A DNA stretch of 64,000 nucleotides, from contig JAKALP010000009.1 in assembly GCA_021824175.1 (NCBI GenBank), positions 1 to 64,000 on the forward strand, written 5' to 3'. How positions within the stretch are numbered: the stretch's first letter is position 1; each line of letters begins with the position of its first letter. The stretch comes from Deltaproteobacteria bacterium. GTDB lineage: Bacteria; Desulfobacterota; Desulfobacteria; Desulfobacterales; Desulfosarcinaceae. A program made the position numbers and the translations under genes. The notes below the pieces were generated by a model. It was not told the origin of the DNA. It did no database searches and worked only from the letters and a program-made list of their open reading frames with translations. Positions 53,842-64,000 of this stretch are shown piece by piece.

Positions 53842-55212
53842 ATGGGACGTTCCGCCAAATCGATTTTCAGCTGCCAAGCCTGCGGTTACCAGTCGCCCAA
53901 GTGGCTGGGCAAATGCCCGGAGTGCGGCCAGTGGGACAGCTTTGCCGAAGAAAAGGCCGCGGTCACCGAAAAGAACAGCCCCTTGCGCGGCATCACGGCC
54001 GCGGTTAAACCCACGCCCGTGCCCATTGATTCAGTGGACATTGAAGATCAGCAGCGGCTCTCTTCGCGCATCGCCGAGCTGGACCGGGTGCTGGGCGGCG
54101 GCCTGGTGGCGGGATCGCTGGTGCTCATCGGCGGCGATCCGGGCATCGGCAAATCCACTCTGATGCTCCAGGCCCTGCACGGTATGGCCGCCAATGGCCA
54201 CAAAGTGCTCTATGTCTCGGGCGAAGAGTCGGTGCAGCAGTTGCGATTGCGCAGCAAGCGGCTGGCCGCGGCCGCGCCCCATCTGCTGGTGGTTTCGGAG
54301 ATCGATCTGGATGCCATTTTGCAGATGGTGAGCGAGCACCGGCCCGACGTGCTGGTGATCGACTCCATCCAGACCATGTACAGCAGCGATTTGACCTCGG
54401 CGCCCGGCAGCATCAGCCAGGTGCGCGATTCAGCCATGCGCCTGATGCTCAATGCCAAGAAATCCGGCGTGCCCACCCTGCTGGTGGGCCATGTGACCAA
54501 GGATGGGGCCATTGCCGGTCCCAAGTTATTGGAGCACATGGTGGATACGGTGCTCTATTTCGAAGGCGACCGCAACCATGTCTTCCGCATCCTGCGGGCC
54601 GTTAAGAACCGTTTCGGCTCCACCAACGAAATCGGCGTGTTTGAAATGCAGGCCGGCGGCCTGGCCGAAGTGCCCAATCCCTCGGCGGTCTTTTTGTCCG
54701 AGCGGCCCGACAATGCGGCCGGTTCAGTGGTCACGGCCACCATGGAGGGCACGCGACCCATTCTGGTGGAGCTGCAAGCCCTGGCCAGCAGCTCCAATCT
54801 GGGCACGGCCCGGCGCACCGTGCTGGGCTTGGACCCCCAGCGGGTGGCGCTGCTGGTGGCGGTCATGGAGAAGAAATTGGGTCTGGATCTCTTCGGTCAC
54901 GATATCTTCATGAATGTGGCCGGCGGCGTGAAGATTGACGAGCCGGCCGTGGATCTGGCCGTGCTGGCCGCCATTGCCTCCAGTTTTCTGGATAAGGCCG
55001 TGGCCCGCAACACCCTGGTCTTGGGAGAAGTGGGCCTGGCCGGCGAAGTGCGCGCCATCGGCAACGTGTCCGCCCGTCTGACCGAAGCCCAGAAGATGGG
55101 CTTTCACCGCTGCATCGCACCCAAGGGCAGCCTCAAGCGCGTCGAAACCCCGGCCGACATCGAGCTGGTGGGAGTGGGGACGGTGGTGGAGGCTATGGAG
55201 GTGCTTTTTTAG
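53842..55212 (+). CDS. radA: DNA repair protein RadA
   Basis: 456 residues. Zinc finger C11-x2-C14 ... C25-x2-C28, RecA-like ATPase with Walker A GGDPGIGKST (about 92-101), the RadA-specific KNRFGSTNE motif (about 255) and a C-terminal Lon-protease-like domain (GLDLFGHDIFMNVAGGVKIDEPAVDLAVLAAIASS ... LGEVGLAGEVRAIGNV). Processes recombination intermediates by branch migration. An imperfect operator-like palindrome ATAGG-CTAA-CCTAT lies at 53687-53700 in the divergent upstream region. Confidence 0.95.
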   Translation: MGRSAKSIFSCQACGYQSPKWLGKCPECGQWDSFAEEKAAVTEKNSPLRGITAAVKPTPVPIDSVDIEDQQRLSSRIAELDRVLGGGLVAGSLVLIGGDPGIGKSTLMLQALHGMAANGHKVLYVSGEESVQQLRLRSKRLAAAAPHLLVVSEIDLDAILQMVSEHRPDVLVIDSIQTMYSSDLTSAPGSISQVRDSAMRLMLNAKKSGVPTLLVGHVTKDGAIAGPKLLEHMVDTVLYFEGDRNHVFRILRAVKNRFGSTNEIGVFEMQAGGLAEVPNPSAVFLSERPDNAAGSVVTATMEGTRPILVELQALASSSNLGTARRTVLGLDPQRVALLVAVMEKKLGLDLFGHDIFMNVAGGVKIDEPAVDLAVLAAIASSFLDKAVARNTLVLGEVGLAGEVRAIGNVSARLTEAQKMGFHRCIAPKGSLKRVETPADIELVGVGTVVEAMEVLF

Positions 55213-55214
55213 GC

Positions 55215-55286
55215 GTTTGCCCGTTTGCCCGTTTGCCCGTTAGCCCGTGTGCCCGTTAGCCCGTTGGCCCGTGTGCCCGGATGCCC
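55215..55286. repeat. octamer tandem array, left of the HNH gene
   Basis: Nine 8-bp units GTTTGCCC, GTTTGCCC, GTTTGCCC, GTTAGCCC, GTGTGCCC, GTTAGCCC, GTTGGCCC, GTGTGCCC and GGATGCCC (consensus GTNNGCCC) begin two bases after the radA stop. Inverted counterpart at 56182-56220. Confidence 0.85.
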
Positions 55287-55420
55287 ATCCAGTTGGTCCT
55301 TTCCCTCATACCCGCGCTCAGAGTGGGAATAGTGCGGCAGGGGTGAGCATTGCTACATAGAGCATGGGAAGGTGGATGCAGACTTAAGCAGAGCGTGGAT
55401 CGAGAAATTGCATAAAAAGC

Positions 55421-56110
55421 ATGGCGAACGAAATCATCCCATATCTCGAAATGTGCCAACGGGAAGGAGTTAGCTTGCAACGTGGCATGAATTTCGAGCT
55501 CGGGCATAATCACTCTGTCATTCTTATGTCATTGCAGCCAAATGCGCCCTACGGAGACAAATTTGAAGAAGATGGAACTGTTTTGATTTATGAGGGGCAC
55601 GATGTGCCTCGCTCTAAATTAACGCTTAACCCAAAAGAATACGATCAACCTGAGAAGACACCCGGTGGTCGCCTAACCCAGAATGGGCTTTTTCATAAGG
55701 CAGCCCAGGCTCACAAATCGAATCAAAGATTTGCCGAACGGGTAAGGGTCTACGAAAAGATAAAACAAGGAATTTGGTCCTATAACGGCATTTTTCATCT
55801 CGTTGATTCATGGATAGAACTTTCCAATGGTCGAACCGTATTCAAATTCAAATTGGTTGCGGTAGAAGGAGAAGAAGATTTTTCATTACCCCCTTCAAGC
55901 AATCCAAGAATGCGAAGAATCATTCCTACTTGGGTCAAGTTAGAAGTCTGGAAAAGAGATGGCGGTAAGTGTACTAAGTGCGGGTCAGAACACGATTTGC
56001 ATTTCGATCATATTATTCCCTGGTCAAAGGGAGGCTCATCTGCAACTCCTGAGAACGTTCAATTACTATGTGGCAAACACAATTTGCAAAAGCATGACAA
56101 AATAGAATGA
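55421..56110 (+). CDS. HNH endonuclease, probable modification-dependent restriction enzyme
   Basis: 229 residues. C-terminal HNH nuclease: zinc pair CTKCGSEHDLHFDHIIPWSKGGSS and NVQLLCGKHNLQKH. The N-terminal 160 residues (FELGHNHSVILMSLQPNAPYGDKFEEDGTVLIYEGHDVP ... GGRLTQNGLFHKAAQ ... YNGIFHLVDSW) resemble SRA/YDG-like base-recognition domains found fused to HNH in type IV restriction enzymes. Clearly more AT-rich than radA and rlmE. It is bracketed by inverted octamer arrays, so probably an acquired single-gene defence cassette. The restriction role is inferred. Confidence 0.75.
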   Translation: MANEIIPYLEMCQREGVSLQRGMNFELGHNHSVILMSLQPNAPYGDKFEEDGTVLIYEGHDVPRSKLTLNPKEYDQPEKTPGGRLTQNGLFHKAAQAHKSNQRFAERVRVYEKIKQGIWSYNGIFHLVDSWIELSNGRTVFKFKLVAVEGEEDFSLPPSSNPRMRRIIPTWVKLEVWKRDGGKCTKCGSEHDLHFDHIIPWSKGGSSATPENVQLLCGKHNLQKHDKIE

Positions 56111-56181
56111 TAACGATCCTTGTCTGCGTAAGCCCGCGTGAAACAACGGCCCTTGGTGCCTTCGTTGGCATTTCCGGTCAA

Positions 56182-56220
56182 AGGCCAACGGGCACACGGG
56201 CAACGGGCCAACGGGTAAAC
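56182..56220. repeat. octamer tandem array, right of the HNH gene, inverted
   Basis: Units AGGCCAAC, GGGCACAC, GGGCAAC (one base short), GGGCCAAC and GGGTAAAC are the reverse complement of the GTNNGCCC units at 55215-55286. Together they form inverted boundaries around the HNH gene. Confidence 0.8.
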
Positions 56221-56250
56221 GCTTTATTGACTCAACCCCACAATAATATT

Positions 56251-56856
56251 ATGAATCGTAATAAAGGCAGCAAAGCCAACCAGTGGCAGGATCACTACAC
56301 CCGGCGGGCCCAGAAGGAGAATTATCCGGCCCGTTCGGTGTATAAGTTGGCCGAGATCCAGCAGAAGCACCGCATCATTGCCAAGGGGGATCGCGTGCTG
56401 GATCTGGGCTGCGCGCCGGGGTCGTGGTTGAAATACGCGGCTGAGCAGACTGGGCCCGGCGGAACGGTGCTGGGCGTGGATCTGACGCCGGTGACGGAAC
56501 GCTTGCCGTCCAATGTGCGCACTCTGGTGGGCGACATCCACCAACTGCGCGCCAATGCCGCCGAAGCCATTGGCCAAGGGTTTCAGGTGGTGTTGAGTGA
56601 CATGGCCCCATCGACCACGGGCGACCGCTTCGGCGATGGCGTGCGCTCCTTTGAGTTGTGCCAGGCCGCCCTGGCCGTGGCCGACGAACTGCTGCAACCC
56701 GGCGGCCGTTTTGTGTGCAAGATTTTTCAGAGTGAGGATTTCAAAGCTTTTTGCGATCAAGTCAAATCACGGTTCGATCGTATGCATATCTTTAAACCCC
56801 AAAGCAGTCGTAAAGCCAGCCGGGAAATATTCATCATCGGGCTGGGTAAAAAGTAG
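56251..56856 (+). CDS. rlmE: 23S rRNA 2'-O-methyltransferase (U2552)
   Basis: 201-residue RrmJ/FtsJ that methylates U2552 in the A-loop of 23S rRNA during late 50S assembly. SAM site VLDLGCAPGSWLKYAAEQ; catalytic K-D-K-E pattern from the Lys in YPARSVYKL, Asp in VVLSDMAPSTTG, Lys in FVCKIFQ and Glu in SREIFIIG. Start chosen at 56251 (MNRNKGSKANQWQDHYTRRAQKE), the usual family start; the frame is open upstream through the octamer array but that part is not protein-like. Nine bases before yebC. Confidence 0.93.
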   Translation: MNRNKGSKANQWQDHYTRRAQKENYPARSVYKLAEIQQKHRIIAKGDRVLDLGCAPGSWLKYAAEQTGPGGTVLGVDLTPVTERLPSNVRTLVGDIHQLRANAAEAIGQGFQVVLSDMAPSTTGDRFGDGVRSFELCQAALAVADELLQPGGRFVCKIFQSEDFKAFCDQVKSRFDRMHIFKPQSSRKASREIFIIGLGKK

Positions 56857-56865
56857 GAGGAACCT

Positions 56866-57606
56866 ATGTCAGGGCACAGCAAATGGGCCAATATCAAGCA
56901 CAAGAAAGGCGCCGCCGATGCCAGACGCGGCAAGATTTTCACCAAACTGATCAAAGAAATTACCATGGCGGCGCGTGAAGGCGGCGGCGATGCCACGACC
57001 AACCCGCGCCTGCGCACCGCCATCATCGACGCCAAGGCGGAGAACATGCCCAAGGACAACATCGAGCGGGCCATTAAAAAAGGCACCGGCGAGTTGGAAG
57101 GCGTCAGCTACGAAGAATCCACCTATGAAGGCTATGGTCCGGGCGGCGTGGCTATTTTGATCGACTCGCTCACGGACAACAAAAATCGGGCCGTCTCCGA
57201 AATTCGCCACGCCTTCAGTAAACACGGCGGCAACATGGGTGAGAGCGGTTGCGTGGCCTGGATGTTCCATAAAAAAGGATACATGGTGGTGGCCAAAGGG
57301 GCCATCAGCGAAGATGCCCTGATGGAACTGGCCCTGGAAGCCGGTGCTGAGGATGTGCGCGACGATGGCGACAATTTCGAAGTGATCACTGAACCCGATA
57401 ACTTTGAGGCGGTCAAGACGGCCATCGAGGCCAAGAGTATTGCCTTGGCCATGTCCGAAGTGACCATGCTGCCCCAGAATATAACCCCCGTGGAAGGCGA
57501 GACCGCTCAAAAACTGGTCCGCATGCTGGATGCCTTGGAAGATCTTGACGATGTGCAGAAGGTCTATACCAATGCCGATCTGCCCGACGATTTCGAGCAA
57601 GAATAA
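56866..57606 (+). CDS. yebC: YebC/PmpR family DNA-binding or translation factor
   Basis: 246 residues, canonical: [32 protein letters not shown], then [48 protein letters not shown] and [11 protein letters not shown]. Family members act as transcription regulators, or, for some, help ribosomes through polyproline stretches. AGGAGG before the ATG. Co-transcribed with rlmE and closed by a strong terminator. Confidence 0.95.
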   Translation: MSGHSKWANIKHKKGAADARRGKIFTKLIKEITMAAREGGGDATTNPRLRTAIIDAKAENMPKDNIERAIKKGTGELEGVSYEESTYEGYGPGGVAILIDSLTDNKNRAVSEIRHAFSKHGGNMGESGCVAWMFHKKGYMVVAKGAISEDALMELALEAGAEDVRDDGDNFEVITEPDNFEAVKTAIEAKSIALAMSEVTMLPQNITPVEGETAQKLVRMLDALEDLDDVQKVYTNADLPDDFEQE

Positions 57607-57646
57607 CCCAGCCAGCCGTAACGGTTTGACGAACAATGATTGTCTC

Positions 57647-57683
57647 CGGCCATGCGCATGCCGATGCGCATGGCCGTTTTTTT
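57647..57683 (+). terminator. intrinsic terminator after yebC
   Basis: Perfect 13-bp stem (CGGCCATGCGCAT and its complement) with a GCCG loop (57660-57663), followed by seven T residues. Confidence 0.93.
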
Positions 57684-57825
57684 ACCCGCGGAAAAGCGTG
57701 GAGGTAAAGGCGGAGGTAAAGATAGATTCAATTTTCGATATTCGGTTTTTCAAAAGTCTGGCTTTTTGGCGAGGCACTGCTTAGTATTGCAGCATTAAAA
57801 ATCGCAGACACCATGAGGACAATGA

Positions 57826-62373
<4,548 letters not shown>

Positions 62374-62376
<3 letters not shown>

Positions 62377-62583
62377 TGCCTGACCGAAAATCCCCTATTT
62401 TCCCAATTTCTGCGTTGGGGCAAAATTTTAATCCTCGAAATACTCCATGTATTTCCCGCCCCTGGCGGGATTAAAATTTTGCCTCCGTCTTCCTGTCCCG
62501 TCGAACTTTAGAGCGGGTCGCAGATCCCGCCGCTCTTTGGCGGGAAGAACGTGGAAAAATATGGATTTTTCGGTCAGGCACTA
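62374..62583. repeat. nested-palindrome intergenic element, copy 2
   Basis: Outer arms TAGTGCCTGACCGAAAA (62374-62390) and its complement (62567-62583). Inside, 16-bp perfect arms at 62419-62434 and 62468-62483 enclose a core AAATAC-tccat-GTATTT (62438-62454). Same architecture and a related core as 36318-36464. Begins at the gltB stop codon and lies between converging genes. Confidence 0.7.
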
Positions 62584-62638
62584 GAGTAGGGCGCTCCGCG
62601 CTTTAATGTAGGTGCATGGAATGCACCCGACTATCAGC

Positions 62639-64000
62639 TCATTTGCTTCCCAGCGTCCCGATAAAACCGACGATTTCTTCCGCTGCTTTATTCGCTTGCC
62701 CGAACTGGATGGCGTGGGAGCTGTCTACGTGGACCAGGCGGTTTCCATTGCCGCCGGTGAAGCGGTGGCCGATGAATTGAAGCACTTTGGCGTTGTCCAC
62801 GATCCGGTCCTGATTCGCGATCACCATGAGCATGGGCCGGTCCACCTCCAGCATGGCCATCCATGAGAGCTCCTGGACTTCATCCATAATGCTGGCGGAT
62901 TTCAAGGTGATCATGGTGGTTTTCAACGGATCGTTGGATATAAAATCCAGCCAGCGGTCCGAAAGAGTAAAATCCGTGCCTTCCATGGGGATGGGAATGC
63001 AGGCGTGATCCCTGGCCGGAGTCAGGTCAAAGGTGTCGATCATCTTGAGCACCACTTGTTCGGCAATGGAAATGACCGAGCGGAACCGTTCATTCCAGAA
63101 GAATCCCGGCGTTAACAGAATCAGGCTGTCGATTGCTTCGCCCAGGCGAACCGCGGCAACACTCGCGAACTGGCAGCCCTGGCACCAGCCCGCCAGATGT
63201 ACTCTTTTAAAAGAGCGTTTCAGATAAAGCAGATGGTGGACTACATCCGCAATAACTGCTTTCACCGTGCCCAGATCGCCCTTGGGCGTGTTCAGGCCGC
63301 ATCCGCGCCGATCCAAGGCAATCACGGTCATCTGGGGATTCAAGTTTCTTATCGCTCCCGCCAGGGGGGCCTGCCAACCCGAATGACTCATGCCGCCATG
63401 CAAAATGACCAGCGCATCTTCACCCGTTGGGGCACCCCAGGTGCGATAATGGACCTTGTAGCCGTCGGGCATTTCCAGGCTCTCAATCATTGGTGCGCTG
63501 TCATTGATCTCGAAGTTGATGCGTCCCTCAACGCCAAAGCCCTGATTCCAAACTTCGGGGGCAACGACGTTCAAGCCCATGACGGTCTTGTAGTAGTAAA
63601 AAGTATCAAGGTCCAGCCGGCCTTTATGGCCGAAGCGCAGCATGGGTTTGACCGGTTCCCACTCCATGAGGTAATCGCCGAATGCGCCTTCATGGGCGAT
63701 GAGATGCTGGCCCGCGGCGCCGGCGGCGATCATGGCGACCCGGGTGAGAAGAGAAGTTTCGCCTACGTGGCAACCGATAATAATCCTCATGTCGCGGTCT
63801 TTTAGGGCTTTAATCAGTTCCAGGGCCCGCAGCAATCCACCCACCTTGGAAATCTTCACGTTGGCGATATAGGTGCCCGCGGCGCCCTCCAAGCGATCTA
63901 AATCTTCGAGGGTGAGGAGACTTTCGTCCAGAATAATTGCCAAGCCGGTTTCCGCGTTGACCCGGCGCATGCCCTCTATATCGCGGGCGCCGACTGGCTC
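62639..64000 (-). CDS. enolase-superfamily protein fused to an alpha/beta hydrolase (5' end beyond window)
   Basis: 454 residues visible, running off the edge with no stop. The N-terminal part (EPVGARDIEGMRRVNAETGLAIILDES, YIANVKISKVGGLLRAL, IIGCHVGETSLLTRVAMIAAG) is the C-terminal half of an enolase-superfamily barrel, muconate-lactonising/OSB-synthase-like, with the DES metal ligand. From about residue 185 of the visible part it is an alpha/beta hydrolase: LVILHGGMSHSG, DRRGCGLN, elbow GWCQG with Cys at the nucleophile position, ANQDRIVD, and HVDSSHAIQF with the likely catalytic His. A fused two-activity enzyme; substrate unknown. Frame confidence is high, function moderate. Confidence 0.8.
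   Translation of the reverse strand, partial: EPVGARDIEGMRRVNAETGLAIILDESLLTLEDLDRLEGAAGTYIANVKISKVGGLLRALELIKALKDRDMRIIIGCHVGETSLLTRVAMIAAGAAGQHLIAHEGAFGDYLMEWEPVKPMLRFGHKGRLDLDTFYYYKTVMGLNVVAPEVWNQGFGVEGRINFEINDSAPMIESLEMPDGYKVHYRTWGAPTGEDALVILHGGMSHSGWQAPLAGAIRNLNPQMTVIALDRRGCGLNTPKGDLGTVKAVIADVVHHLLYLKRSFKRVHLAGWCQGCQFASVAAVRLGEAIDSLILLTPGFFWNERFRSVISIAEQVVLKMIDTFDLTPARDHACIPIPMEGTDFTLSDRWLDFISNDPLKTTMITLKSASIMDEVQELSWMAMLEVDRPMLMVIANQDRIVDNAKVLQFIGHRFTGGNGNRLVHVDSSHAIQFGQANKAAEEIVGFIGTLGSK

Noticed and set aside
55215-55286. CRISPR array
   Set aside because: Units are 8 bp and contiguous with no spacers and no cas genes.

Overview
The window reads as a chromosomal segment from an anaerobic, probably autotrophic or acetate-oxidising member of the Desulfobacterota (the sulfate-reducer lineage). 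This is inferred from a bacterial-type Wood-Ljungdahl acs operon, a very large set of multiheme c-type cytochromes with cytochrome b partners, a sigma-54 response regulator and intergenic repeats of a kind common in that group. No 16S gene or other phylogenetic marker is present, so the genus is unknown.

Layout. 1-3.7 kb: a decaying lipid-modification cluster (DUF1295 fragment, cyclopropane fatty acid synthase, DUF1365 protein, FAD oxidoreductase with two in-frame stops). 4-7 kb: small zinc-ribbon membrane protein, large MscS channel, metallo-hydrolase. 7.1-15.5 kb (minus strand): acsD-acsA-acsB-acsC-acsE, carrying out the carbonyl branch and the methyl transfer of acetyl-CoA synthesis or cleavage; AcsD has an unusual Ala/Lys-rich tail of about 180 residues. 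16.1-17.7 kb: rmuC. 17.8-36.3 kb: the centrepiece, two divergent cytochrome operons plus a two-component system. The module 'octaheme c with C-terminal anchor, four-helix cytochrome b, triheme c with N-terminal anchor' occurs three times in the same order. A fourth, compacted version fuses the N-terminal part of the octaheme protein to the triheme protein. The left operon also encodes a 20-heme cytochrome, another multiheme cytochrome and an NHL beta-propeller. The shared 462-bp intergenic region has a sigma-54-type promoter facing each operon and, between them, three 14-bp sites TGGT-N6-ACC(A/G) spaced exactly 22 bp. The right operon is followed by a histidine kinase whose periplasmic domain carries a c-heme motif (CLECH) and by an NtrC-type sigma-54 activator. 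I read the locus as a redox-sensed, sigma-54-driven membrane electron-transfer system between the quinone pool and periplasmic or extracellular cytochromes.

36.3-42.7 kb: two CsgG/TolB-like putative lipoproteins and parE-parC (topoisomerase IV). 43.1-52.4 kb: a 9.3-kb integrative element in the 3' half of tRNA-Glu(CTC), bounded by a 49-bp direct repeat. It carries a tyrosine integrase, AlpA-like protein, replication protein, primase-helicase, a possible TerS-like protein and a Sel1-repeat/trypsin-like protease cargo. It has no capsid or tail genes, which resembles a phage satellite. 52.5-64 kb: lytic transglycosylase, radA, a low-GC HNH endonuclease cassette between inverted octamer arrays, rlmE, yebC, gltB and, running off the edge, an enolase-superfamily/alpha-beta-hydrolase fusion.

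The strongest candidates for something new are the sigma-54-controlled triplicated cytochrome locus with its heme-bearing sensor, the unusual heme motifs in its octaheme proteins, the satellite-like element and the HNH cassette.
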